Origin: Methanoculleus frigidifontis
GTDB taxonomy: Archaea; Halobacteriota; Methanomicrobia; Methanomicrobiales; Methanoculleaceae
DNA: 64,000 nt
Assembly (NCBI RefSeq): GCF_030464345.1
Contig: NZ_VCYH01000002.1
Span: forward strand, 124,001 to 188,000
Direction of reading: 5' to 3'
In this document: positions 9,445 to 17,877 of the stretch, piece after piece
Layout of the letters: the number at the start of each line of letters is the position of its first letter
Numbering within the stretch: position 1 is the stretch's first letter
Translations under genes and position numbers: made by a program
The notes under the pieces: model-generated
The model's input: the letters and a program-made list of their open reading frames with translations, nothing else
Database searches by the model: none
Told to the model about the DNA's origin: nothing

Positions 9445-9610
9445 GCGATCCGGAAAGAAGGAGCGCCGTCTTCCCACACAGTGAGAGACGCAGGTCCTCC
9501 GGGACGTAACGGTATCCCTGCAGGATCGCTATCGACGGATATGGCCCGAACTCTGCCGACATCTACCACATTTCTGCGACCGCCTGCACCGCAGATTACC
9601 GCCCCGCGAA

Positions 9611-9618
9611 TATATAAA
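9611..9618 (+). promoter_or_regulatory. TATA box for the glycosyltransferase operon
   Basis: A strongly AT-rich TATATAAA element sits in a GC-rich background about 75 bp before ATG 9689. It predicts transcription starting near 9640 and a leader of about 50 bases that carries the GGAGGG ribosome-binding site. Confidence 0.6.
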
Positions 9619-9688
9619 TAATAATATATTCATTAGACCATCCGGAAGCACCTTCGGAGGTGTGAGAACTCCACAGCAGGAGGGTTGG

Positions 9689-10696
9689 ATGGCGCAGAAA
9701 CCGAAGATCTTTTTACTGACTCCTACTCCATCTCCATTCGCAGAGCGCGACGCAGGGATACTCAGGCAGGACTACACGGTCAGAGAACTCATCCTGGAGA
9801 GCGGCAGCGGTGCGAATGGGCGCTGGAGAAAGATGGTCATATTCGCCGGGATACTGCGGGGGGTGCTGTGGGCAGACATCACCTATTCCTGGTTTGCCCA
9901 CAACCATGCCTATCTTGCGGTTATCCTGTCCAGACTATTCAGGAAAAAATCGATCGTCATTGTCGGAGGGTTTGAGGTTGCAAACGAACCCGACATCCAG
10001 TACGGCGGACTGCTCGACGCAAAGTTCTCCAGAAGAGTGCGCTACATCATCCACAATGCCGATCAGGTCTTTGCGGTCTCGGACTTCAACAGAGAGGAGA
10101 TACAAAGGCTGGACCGGCACCGCCGCATAGAGCGGGTCTATAACGGGATCGACTGCACGGCGTTCACGCCGCAGAAAGGAAAGGAAGACCTTGTCATAAC
10201 GGTATGCGTGATCACCAGGGCGGCCATACCGCTCAAGGGGCTCGACACCTTCATCAGTGCCGCACGGGCTCTGCCGCAGACGAAGTTCGCCGTCATCGGC
10301 CGGGTGCTGGACGACGGCATCGATATTCTGAAGCAGGATGCACCCTCCAATGTTGCATTCATCGAATCCCCTTCAAAGAAAGAACTCCTGCAATGGTACC
10401 GGAAAGCCCGGGTTTACTGCCAGCTCTCATATCGCGAGTCATTCGGGGTGGCGCTCGCGGAAGCGATGTCGTGCGAATGCGTTCCGGTGGTGACCGACAG
10501 AGGCGCCCTGCCGGAGATCGTCGGCGACACCGGATTCATCGTGCCGTATGGCGACCCGGAGAGCACTGCAGAGGCAATACAGGCTGCGCTGCGGTCAGGG
10601 AGAGGAAAAGACGCCCGGGAAAGGGTTCTGACTACGTTCTCGATCGAGCAGCGGCAGCAGACCATCAGAAAAGCAATCGACGGACGAATCGCATGA
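9689..10696 (+). CDS. Glycosyltransferase family 4-like protein
   Basis: A 335-residue GT-B glycosyltransferase. The N-terminal half is compact and includes a hydrophobic stretch (ILRGVLWADITYSWF) that probably associates with the membrane. The C-terminal half has the GT4 signature: YNGIDCTAF, then SYRESFGVALAEAMSCECVPVVTDRGALPEIVG with the EX7E-type glutamates. ATG 9689 is chosen because an AGGAGGG site lies 6-10 bp upstream; an earlier GTG at 9662 has none. It overlaps the next glycosyltransferase by ATGA, so the two are co-translated. Donor specificity is unknown. Confidence 0.85.
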   Translation: MAQKPKIFLLTPTPSPFAERDAGILRQDYTVRELILESGSGANGRWRKMVIFAGILRGVLWADITYSWFAHNHAYLAVILSRLFRKKSIVIVGGFEVANEPDIQYGGLLDAKFSRRVRYIIHNADQVFAVSDFNREEIQRLDRHRRIERVYNGIDCTAFTPQKGKEDLVITVCVITRAAIPLKGLDTFISAARALPQTKFAVIGRVLDDGIDILKQDAPSNVAFIESPSKKELLQWYRKARVYCQLSYRESFGVALAEAMSCECVPVVTDRGALPEIVGDTGFIVPYGDPESTAEAIQAALRSGRGKDARERVLTTFSIEQRQQTIRKAIDGRIA

Positions 10697-11832
10697 TCCG
10701 GATCTTCGCCGCCTGCAACGGCACGCTTCTTGGGAGCCTCGGGACCGGCGTCTCGCCCACCTACACCCGGATCCACTTCCTGCTGAGAGGGCTTACAGAG
10801 TATGCGGACGTCGAGATCGATGCCGTATCCTGCGATCTCCCGCCCGGCAGGAGCATATCGCGGAGACTTGCAAACAACCTCCGAAAGACCCTTACCGCAA
10901 TCCGGTCGGCGCACCGCATCCGGCGCGACCGGCCCTGGGTCTACTTCGCCTACCCGCACTCGATGACGACGGTGCAGAACCGGCTCCTCTTCTCGTTCTG
11001 TTCGCGCACCGGGGTCAGGACAATCCTCGACCTGCACGACACGCTGGAGCAGACGGGGGCGGTCGGCGACGGGAATGAACGGTTGAGCAGGAGACGTGAG
11101 GCAGACTGTCTCAGAAAGGCCTCGCTGGTCGTCGCACTGAACCGGCCGATGTGGGAGCGTGTCAGCAGCACCTACGGCCTGAACGGATCGAGACCGGTCG
11201 TCATCGCCCCGAACGCATTCGAGGACGCCTTTCTGCACCTCTACCCGGAGCCCTACCGGGCCGCGCGTGGCAGGTTCAACGTCTGCTATATCGGCGCCCT
11301 GACGAGAAACCGGGGTATCGACCTGCTGGTCGATGCCTGCACGGCCGTGCACGCGGAGAACCACGACCTGCGGCTCCACCTCTACGGCCCGTACGGGCCC
11401 GGGATTCCGGCAGAACTCCGTGACCGGATCGAGGACGCGGAGTGGATCGTCCGGCGGGAACTCCCACGAACGGAGCTCCCCGCCGCCCTGAAGGGCATGG
11501 ACGTCCTCGTCATGCCCTACAACCCGGCGGAACCTTACCTGAACCTCGCGTCCCCGACGAAACTCTACGAGTATATCGGAACCGGCATCCCGATCCTCTG
11601 CACGAAATGTGACTCACTCCTCGATGCCGGGAGCAACGGCGGCATCCTGTACGTCGACTATACGGCCGACGCCCTGCGGGATGCGATCGTCACGCTGCAC
11701 AACTGCCCGTCTCTCCGGGAGGAGATGTCACGAAGGTTATGTGCCATCAGGTCAGATCATACCTGGAGCATGAGGGCAGAGAGCGTCCGTGCGGGCATCC
11801 TCAGCTCGCTGGAACGAGAGGGGCAAGAGTGA
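10693..11832 (+). CDS. Glycosyltransferase, GT4-like
   Basis: A 379-residue GT-B protein starting at ATG 10693 inside the ATGA overlap with the upstream gene. The N-terminal domain includes a Gly/Ser-rich loop (GTLLGSLGTGVSPTYTR) for acceptor binding. The C-terminal domain shows YIGALTRNRGIDLL, the donor-site turn LHLYGPYG, and a PYNPAEPYLNLASPTKLYEYIGTGIPIL block typical of the family. It likely adds one sugar to the growing glycan in series with its two neighbours. It ends 58 bp before the next ATG. Confidence 0.85.
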   Translation: MIRIFAACNGTLLGSLGTGVSPTYTRIHFLLRGLTEYADVEIDAVSCDLPPGRSISRRLANNLRKTLTAIRSAHRIRRDRPWVYFAYPHSMTTVQNRLLFSFCSRTGVRTILDLHDTLEQTGAVGDGNERLSRRREADCLRKASLVVALNRPMWERVSSTYGLNGSRPVVIAPNAFEDAFLHLYPEPYRAARGRFNVCYIGALTRNRGIDLLVDACTAVHAENHDLRLHLYGPYGPGIPAELRDRIEDAEWIVRRELPRTELPAALKGMDVLVMPYNPAEPYLNLASPTKLYEYIGTGIPILCTKCDSLLDAGSNGGILYVDYTADALRDAIVTLHNCPSLREEMSRRLCAIRSDHTWSMRAESVRAGILSSLEREGQE

Positions 11833-11890
11833 CGATCACCAACGGCAAACGATACCCGGCGCACGGGGCGTCTCACTGCGGGGGCAGCGC

Positions 11891-13063
11891 ATGAAAGTCT
11901 GCATGGTCTCCACGACGCACCGGCCGACTGACGGAAGAATATTCCAGAAAGAGGCGAGGAGCCTTGCAAAGGCACACACTGTCACCGTGATAGCCCCGGG
12001 AGCCACGGCAGAAACGACGACCGAAGAGCAGGTGCGCATCGTCACCGTGCAGCAGCCCGGATCGTTCGCGCTTCACCCCATCACCCTGCTCCGGGTCTTC
12101 CGCGAGTGCTGGCGGCAGGACGCCGACGTCTACCACTGCCACGAGCCCGACGCCCTTCTGATCGGCATGGCCCTCAGGGTGCTGCGGGGAAAACGTGTCA
12201 TCTACGACGTCCACGAACACTGGCCGACCGAGATACCTTTCGACCTGCACGTCGCACAGGGGAGCCGTCTCCAGAGGGTCCTGACGGCGATCGTCGACCC
12301 GCTCGAACTCTTTCTGGCACGCCGCGCCGACGGCACCATCGCGGTCAGCGACAGCGTCGCAGAACGGTTCCGGGACGCCGGCCTCGATCCGGTCATCATC
12401 GCGAACTACTCGATCGCCGATCTCGAGATTCCCTGCACCCCCAGGAGAGAGGGGAAGAGGATCCTCTACATGGCCGGGAACATGCAGGCGTTCCACGGCA
12501 TCCGCGAGTGCATCCTGGCAGTATCCCAGGTCTTCTCACGCCACCCGGACGCCTCGCTGACGCTCGTCGGAAACGTCCGTGACGACGTCGGGGCGATCGT
12601 CCCCGACGAACATACCCGCGAAAGGATTCATACGACGGGATTCCTCCCCTACCGCCGGATGTACGAGACGCTCGGTGCGGGAGAGATCGGACTTCTGGTC
12701 TTCCAGCCTGCCTACTACAACATCTCCATCGGCCTGCCAAACAAACTCTTCGACTACATGCTCGTCGGGCTGCCTGTCGTCGCCAGCGACTTTCCCGAGA
12801 TACGCAACGTCGTTAACGACGCCGGCTGCGGGATCCTCGTCGACCCTACGGACATCGGCGCGATCGCCGATGCAGTTACCTACCTCCTGGAAAACCCGGA
12901 CGAGGCGCGCCAAATGGGCGAGAACGGTAGACGCGCCATAGAGCAGCGGTATAACTGGGGCCGTATGGAGACGTCGCTGCTGGCACTGTACCGAAACCTG
13001 AACGGCGAGGCCCCGGTCTCCGGCAGACCGGCTGAGCCAGCCTCTGAGGAGGGGCTGCAGTGA
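11891..13063 (+). CDS. Glycosyltransferase family 4
   Basis: A 390-residue GT4 enzyme beginning MKVCMVSTTHRP at ATG 11891; in-frame codons upstream overlap the previous gene and lack family similarity. The domain order is an N-terminal acceptor domain (YHCHEPDALLIG, IYDVHEHWPTE), a linker near residue 195, and a donor domain with LTLVGNVRDD and SIGLPNKLFDYMLVGLPVVASDFPE. These segments are close to bacterial and archaeal lipopolysaccharide or exopolysaccharide transferases. Its stop overlaps the GTG start of the HAD phosphatase gene. Confidence 0.88.
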   Translation: MKVCMVSTTHRPTDGRIFQKEARSLAKAHTVTVIAPGATAETTTEEQVRIVTVQQPGSFALHPITLLRVFRECWRQDADVYHCHEPDALLIGMALRVLRGKRVIYDVHEHWPTEIPFDLHVAQGSRLQRVLTAIVDPLELFLARRADGTIAVSDSVAERFRDAGLDPVIIANYSIADLEIPCTPRREGKRILYMAGNMQAFHGIRECILAVSQVFSRHPDASLTLVGNVRDDVGAIVPDEHTRERIHTTGFLPYRRMYETLGAGEIGLLVFQPAYYNISIGLPNKLFDYMLVGLPVVASDFPEIRNVVNDAGCGILVDPTDIGAIADAVTYLLENPDEARQMGENGRRAIEQRYNWGRMETSLLALYRNLNGEAPVSGRPAEPASEEGLQ

Positions 13064-13734
13064 TCACCACCCTCATCCTCGACTTCGACGGCGTCGTCGC
13101 CGAGTCCATCGCCATGAAGGCGGAGGCCTTCCGGGAGACCTTCTCGTTCATCCCCGAACACCAGGACGAGATCGTCGCCTACCACCTCGAAAACGGCGGC
13201 ATGTCACGCTACGACAAGTTCCGTCACATCTACGAGAATATCCTGCACGAGGACCTCACGCCCGAGCAGGAGAAGCGGCTCGCCGACCGCTACGCCGGGC
13301 AGATCTTTGAGAAGATGCTCACGATCCCCTTCGTCCCCGGAGCGGAGGAACTCCTCCGGGAGTGCTCGCGCCTGCTCCCGCTCTACATCGTTTCCGCAAC
13401 CCCGCAAGGCGAGATGCGGGAGATCACCCGCCACCGCAACCTCGATCAGTACTTCGTCCGGGTCTACGGCTCGCCGAAGACGAAGGCCGAATGCGTCCGG
13501 GAGATCCTGGCAGAGACGGGCTCATCCCCGACAGAGACCCTCTTCGTCGGCGACGCCCCGCAGGACTGGCAGGCGGCGCGGGAGACCGGCGTCCGGTTCG
13601 TTGCCCGGGTCAAACCGGGCGACCCCGATCGCTTCTCCGGGAGGCCCGGGGTCGAGGCGGTCGTGGGTAACCTTCATGAACTCCAATCCTACATACGGGA
13701 CGAACTATGCTCATCCCGATCTCGTACCCCCTGA
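13060..13734 (+). CDS. HAD-superfamily phosphatase (phosphoglycolate/beta-phosphoglucomutase-like)
   Basis: A 224-residue haloacid dehalogenase-fold hydrolase. Motif I is LDFDGVVAES with the nucleophile D8 and acid/base D10. Motif II is YIVSATPQ, motif III a lysine near SPKTKAEC, and motif IV is FVGDAPQDWQAA. The helical cap follows motif I, as in subclass I. The start is GTG 13060, overlapping the previous stop and preceded by GAGGAGGGG. The gene overlaps the next one by 28 bp. In this cluster it probably dephosphorylates a sugar phosphate or acts as a sugar phosphomutase; the substrate is not determined. Confidence 0.85.
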   Translation: MITTLILDFDGVVAESIAMKAEAFRETFSFIPEHQDEIVAYHLENGGMSRYDKFRHIYENILHEDLTPEQEKRLADRYAGQIFEKMLTIPFVPGAEELLRECSRLLPLYIVSATPQGEMREITRHRNLDQYFVRVYGSPKTKAECVREILAETGSSPTETLFVGDAPQDWQAARETGVRFVARVKPGDPDRFSGRPGVEAVVGNLHELQSYIRDELCSSRSRTP

Positions 13735-14381
13735 ACCGACAGGCGCCGCTCTATCCCGGATCGCCTCCTATCACCATCCGGGAGCAGACCTCAATCGCGG
13801 ACGGCGATCCGGAGACGACCAGCATCATCACCCTCTCCAGCCACGCAGGGACGCATATCGACCTCCCGAAACACGTCTGCACAGGCGGCGGATCGGTCGC
13901 CGACCTCCTCGCACCCGAGCCGGTCTTCGCGCCCGCGTACTGCATCGACGTTCCGACAGAGGGAGCGGTGCCGCTCCGTGCGGCGGACCTCGCACCGCAC
14001 CTCCCGGCGGTCCGGGACGGAAAAGCGCTCTTTGTCAGGACCGGCGCCTCCAGTCTCCGCGACATCAATCCGGACGTCTACGCATCGGCGCACCCCTGGG
14101 TGCACCCGGACGTCCCCGCCCTCCTCCGCACCGAATGCCCGGACCTCCACGTCTTCGGGATCGACACCATCTCGATCGCATCACCCGCCCATCCGGAGGA
14201 GAGCCGTGCCACCCATGCCGGCTTCCTCTGCACCACGCCGCGCATCTTCGTCATGGAGGACGTCGATCTCTCGTACGGGAGGCTCATCGATGAAGCGTGG
14301 ATCCTCCGCCTCTACCCGGTGCTCTTCGACGACATCGAGGGGGTGCCGGTGGTGGCGCTTGCCGAGATACCGGGGGCGTAA
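13707..14381 (+). CDS. Cyclase-family metal hydrolase (kynurenine formamidase-like)
   Basis: A 224-residue protein with the cyclase-family metal motif HxGTHxDxPxH (H46, H50, D52, H56 in SSHAGTHIDLPKH) and the conserved later histidine and glutamate region (SRATHAGFLCTTP). Relatives hydrolyse N-formylkynurenine or act on other cyclic or formylated substrates. No kynurenine or tryptophan-catabolic genes are nearby, so the role is open. The start lies within the 3' end of the HAD gene, suggesting co-translation with it as the last gene of the glycan operon. Confidence 0.82.
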   Translation: MLIPISYPLNRQAPLYPGSPPITIREQTSIADGDPETTSIITLSSHAGTHIDLPKHVCTGGGSVADLLAPEPVFAPAYCIDVPTEGAVPLRAADLAPHLPAVRDGKALFVRTGASSLRDINPDVYASAHPWVHPDVPALLRTECPDLHVFGIDTISIASPAHPEESRATHAGFLCTTPRIFVMEDVDLSYGRLIDEAWILRLYPVLFDDIEGVPVVALAEIPGA

Positions 14382-14665
14382 CAGAAGGATCTGCTCTAAA
14401 CTCGTCTGCAGGATGCAAAGTCGGTTTCCCCGGGTTCCGGTCTTCTGTGGAACTATCCGGGTCAGGGGGACCGTGACGGCTATCGCACCGGGGGAGGGGT
14501 GTCAGGGGAGGGGGCTGGCCCCATATGCGCTACCGTACCCTATGGGTGCACCGAAATTCCTGGTGCTATCGGCGGGATCCAGGCACTTGATGAGGTCCCA
14601 TCTCTTGCTCCGGATGACCGCGATCGGGGTATTCGGGGGCACGGTTTTCCCCCTGGGTATCGCCA

Positions 14666-14792
14666 TGACTGCCCCCGCCCCTTGAGGGGCGGGGGAGGAG
14701 GCCGGAGGCCGGGTGGGGTGGGGTTGATGCTGTCTGGGGATCTTCGCGGGAGACAGGGGAAGGGAAAACCCCTCCCCGTCGGCCCCACCCCG
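14666..14792 (+). repeat. Dispersed 127-bp GC-rich repeat, copy A
   Basis: Read by eye, this stretch matches the reverse complement of 50439-50565 over the same length with about 113 of 127 identical positions and no gaps. The middle block from about 14686 is nearly invariant, including GGAGGCCGGAGGCCGGG. It begins with a perfect hairpin (CCCCCGCCCC, loop TTGA, GGGGCGGGGG) and ends with a second G/C-rich hairpin around an A-rich loop. It sits outside genes. Confidence 0.85.
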
Positions 14793-14882
14793 GGGGGCGC
14801 TTAGCCGCCACGGTTCACAGCACGGGGAGACGCCCGGGACAAGCCCGGTCCGGCACCAGCCTCGTCAGGGGAAGAACGCGGT

Positions 14883-14918
14883 ATACGCTTGAACCTCCTT
14901 AGCTAAGGGTTAGCGTAT
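14883..14918. other. Nested palindrome
   Basis: ATACGCT and AGCGTAT form 7-bp outer arms around a 12-bp perfect palindrome CCTTAGCTAAGG at 14897-14908. It lies about 75 bp beyond the stop of top6A and could be a processing or termination hairpin, or a regulator site. Confidence 0.4.
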
Positions 14919-14984
14919 TTCCCACGATCCGCTTTCCGCAACGTCGCAGAAAGTCGGGTTGGGATGTGAGAGAAGGGCGCCCCG

Positions 14985-14990
14985 AAAAAA
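14985..14990 (-). terminator. Oligo-T terminator of the hisS-top6 operon
   Basis: Six consecutive T on the minus strand, immediately after the TAA of top6A. Archaeal RNA polymerase terminates at such T-tracts without needing a hairpin. Confidence 0.5.
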
Positions 14991-14993
14991 TAG

Positions 14994-16082
14994 TTAAATA
15001 ATCCCCATCTCTGATAGGCGGGTCGGCAGGTACTCCTTCGTCACGAAATCAAGCCCGCGGCTCGCAAAGGCCTGCTGTTCAGACTTCAGCTTCATCTCGA
15101 GCTGCAGGTTGATCTGCTCGCGCCAGTAGTCGGTCGCAAACCGGGGATCGGTCAGCTCCGATTTCAGCGCAGCCACGTCCTGCTCGGTGAGCTTGTCGGA
15201 GGGAAGGTTGTAGTCGGTGATGTCGCTTGGCTGCACCCCGACGAACTGTGCCTGCGGCGTGGCAAGGCGCTCGGACATATGGGCACTCTTGATCGAACCG
15301 TAGGCGACGCTGGCATATATCCGGTACGACCAGGGGTCACCGTCGGTGAAGACCACGACCGGCAGGTCCATCGTTTCATTGAGCCGCCGGAGCACCCGGC
15401 GGGTGGACCGGGCAGGCTGTCCCTTGAGGTTCACCAGGATAGCCCCATACTCCTCGTCGAACCCGTTCTCCATAAGACGGGCGTACATACCGCCGGTCTC
15501 GATCGCGATGACGAACTTCGCGTCGTGATCGATGAAGTCGAGGGTATCCACGTTATTCGGGATGGGATACCCAGCCTCGCCGACATCCTCCTGGCAGTGA
15601 ATCTCACGGACACCGCGCTGAGTAGACTCACGGAGTTTCAGGGGCCCGAAGATCGCCGCTCCGTCCTCCTCGGGGCGGAGGTGGAAGGCCTCCCGCTGCA
15701 GGTCGGTGAGGATCTCGAGATCCTCGATGAGCCGGTTGCTCTCGTCCTGCGCCCCGAACTTCGCCCGCTTCCAGCCTTCCGAGATGTAATAGAGTTCTCT
15801 CAGTGTCGAGGAGCGGCCTTCGGCGAGCTGCTGCTTTAAAAATCCGATGACGTATGCCATCTTCAGGAGATGGACGGCGCTCTTCTCGGAGGTCGCCGCC
15901 CGCGTGCTCTCCCGCTCGCCATAGGTCCAGACCTCGCTTTCGTCGTTGTACTCGATATTCTGCTTCGTCCGCGTCGGCAGCCGGATGAAGGGCACGAGGC
16001 CGTCACGCATCTGGTCGTACCAGCCGCGTGCTATCGTCACCAGCTGCTCCCTGGCACGCAGATCCATCTCTTCCCTAGACAT
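14994..16082 (-). CDS. top6A: DNA topoisomerase VI subunit A
   Basis: A 362-residue Spo11/Top6A protein that cleaves both DNA strands as the catalytic subunit of the type IIB topoisomerase. The winged-helix CAP domain carries the tyrosine pair Y98/Y99 in [11 protein letters not shown], one of which forms the covalent DNA bond. The Toprim domain shows [14 protein letters not shown] and the metal-binding DGDPWSY. Length is normal for archaea. Its ATG at 16082 overlaps the end of top6B by 8 bp, so the two subunits are made from one transcript. Confidence 0.97.
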   Translation of the reverse strand: MSREEMDLRAREQLVTIARGWYDQMRDGLVPFIRLPTRTKQNIEYNDESEVWTYGERESTRAATSEKSAVHLLKMAYVIGFLKQQLAEGRSSTLRELYYISEGWKRAKFGAQDESNRLIEDLEILTDLQREAFHLRPEEDGAAIFGPLKLRESTQRGVREIHCQEDVGEAGYPIPNNVDTLDFIDHDAKFVIAIETGGMYARLMENGFDEEYGAILVNLKGQPARSTRRVLRRLNETMDLPVVVFTDGDPWSYRIYASVAYGSIKSAHMSERLATPQAQFVGVQPSDITDYNLPSDKLTEQDVAALKSELTDPRFATDYWREQINLQLEMKLKSEQQAFASRGLDFVTKEYLPTRLSEMGII

Positions 16083-17877
16083 CGAGATCCACCACCACTT
16101 TCTGATTCTCCTCTACGCCGCGCAGGTCGATGCTCCCGTCGCCGCTGCCCGAGTAGGTCACCTGCCACACCGTTCCGGGCGCAAGGAGGCATTTCCATAC
16201 CTTGTTGTACTCGCCGTCGAAGGCATCCACGAAGTCGGGCTTCGGTTCTGCGTCCGCCGCATCGTCGCGGGAGAGGTTGTAGAGGGTGAAGGCGATCTCC
16301 CGCGCGGTGTAGTTGTGCACGTCGATACTGACCGTTCCGTCGCTCGTCCGCTTCTTGGCGACGAGTTTTCGCATGATTTTTCCTTCGATCGGCGAAGTAT
16401 CGAGCGGCGGCAGCTCCACGATATCGCTTACCTTTGCCGCAATCTCGGGAATGATCGAGCAGATGGCACGGGCACGATCGTCCTGCTGCTTCTTCTTGTC
16501 CCGCCGGTTGAGGTACGTCTTCAGCTCCCGCCCGAGCTCCTGGAGCACGAGAACGATCTCCCGCTCGATCTCCGGGATCGACGCGATCGCGTCCTTGCTC
16601 TCGCTCGTGAAGGGGACGTTCGTCGAGGCCACGTGCACCATGATCAGCACCGGGCCTGCGGGGAGACCGGCTTGAGAGAGGCCGTACGCCTTCCAGTTCA
16701 CCTGCGAGACGCAGCCGGTGATCGCGCAGGCGCCCTGCTGGTAGAGGAGCGGGACGCGGTTTGCAAACCGCAGGATCTGCCCGGATCCCTCGGCAGGGAG
16801 CTTGCCGCCGTAGCCGATCGCCGCCTCGATGATGAACGAGTGGCCCGAGAAGACCGTGCTCGGCCGGGTGCGGGACTTGATGAAGTCGAGCGGGATCTCT
16901 TTCTCAAGACCCTTCCGGATCAGGTCTTCGCCGATCGGCGAGAGGCACTGCTGAGCCGGCGGCGCCGGGACCTTCACCTGCTGCATCGCCGCAAGGAGCC
17001 TCTTCAGCTCCTCCGCCTCGAGCCCCTTCACCTTCCGCCGCGGCTTCAGGTTCGCAAGCGCGATCATCTCCTCTGCGGTCTTCTTCCCGACGCGGGAGAA
17101 ACTGTTCACCAAAAACTCGTCGAGGGGCTCCGCGCTCACCGCCGCGATCCTTTTCAGCGCCCCGAACTCGATCCCATGGGGGTGGGGAAGGATCGCCTTC
17201 GGGCAGGGCGGCACCTCGCTGCTCACCCGCTCAAAGACGGTCAGCTCACCGTCGATATCGGCGGTGATCCGGGCATGCGGGTTGACGACCGCGGTGTAGC
17301 GGAGATACTCGAGCAGCCTCTTCTTTGCGGCGAGCGTGCTCCGAAACTCAATCTCAATCCGGGTGCCGTGCGTCCGGTCCCAGTCGATCTCCTCATGCAC
17401 CAGGACATCCGGCTCGTTCGTCTCGGTCTTGATCATCAGCTCGAACCGGTGCGCGGGTGCGTTCGCCCCGGTCCGGGAGATGACCAGCGCCGGGACGCCG
17501 GTCGTCAGCTGGGCGTAGAGCACTGCAGCGCTGATGCCGATACCCTGCTGCCCCCGGCTCTGCCGGATCTGGTGAAACCGGGAGCCGTAGAGGAGTTTGC
17601 CGAAGACGTACGGGACGTTCTTCCCGACAATCCCGGGGCCGTTGTCCTCGACCGTGATCCGGTAGACGTCGGTTCCGACCTTCCTGATGGCGACGAAGAT
17701 GTCGGGGAGGACTTCCGCCTCCTCGCAGGCGTCGAGGGCGTTGTCCACCGCCTCCTTGACGGTGGTGATGATCCCGCGCGTCGGCGAGTCGAACCCGAGC
17801 AGGTGTTTATTCTTCTCAAAGAACTCAGCGACACTGATACTCCGCTGCTGTTTCGCCAGGTCTTCAGCAAGTACCAA
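16075..17877 (-). CDS. top6B: DNA topoisomerase VI subunit B
   Basis: The 600-residue ATPase subunit of topoisomerase VI, GHKL fold. The Bergerat ATP site is visible: [14 protein letters not shown] near residues 41-54, [10 protein letters not shown] near 77-85, and the [13 protein letters not shown]-box. A transducer domain and a C-terminal extension follow. The start is TTG at 17877, supported by GAGGTGA six bases upstream and by a 14-bp overlap with the hisS stop region. It works with the downstream top6A product to relax and decatenate DNA. Confidence 0.96.
   Translation of the reverse strand: MVLAEDLAKQQRSISVAEFFEKNKHLLGFDSPTRGIITTVKEAVDNALDACEEAEVLPDIFVAIRKVGTDVYRITVEDNGPGIVGKNVPYVFGKLLYGSRFHQIRQSRGQQGIGISAAVLYAQLTTGVPALVISRTGANAPAHRFELMIKTETNEPDVLVHEEIDWDRTHGTRIEIEFRSTLAAKKRLLEYLRYTAVVNPHARITADIDGELTVFERVSSEVPPCPKAILPHPHGIEFGALKRIAAVSAEPLDEFLVNSFSRVGKKTAEEMIALANLKPRRKVKGLEAEELKRLLAAMQQVKVPAPPAQQCLSPIGEDLIRKGLEKEIPLDFIKSRTRPSTVFSGHSFIIEAAIGYGGKLPAEGSGQILRFANRVPLLYQQGACAITGCVSQVNWKAYGLSQAGLPAGPVLIMVHVASTNVPFTSESKDAIASIPEIEREIVLVLQELGRELKTYLNRRDKKKQQDDRARAICSIIPEIAAKVSDIVELPPLDTSPIEGKIMRKLVAKKRTSDGTVSIDVHNYTAREIAFTLYNLSRDDAADAEPKPDFVDAFDGEYNKVWKCLLAPGTVWQVTYSGSGDGSIDLRGVEENQKVVVDLDV

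Larger units (their letters stand above)
14382..14993. other. Intergenic region with structured repeat
   Basis: 612 bp between convergent units with no supported gene. It holds, in order, a G-rich tract around 14490-14515, the 127-bp dispersed repeat at 14666-14792, a nested palindrome at 14883-14918, and the T-tract terminator of the top6 operon. Open frames across it are products of high GC and have no protein features. Confidence 0.6.
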
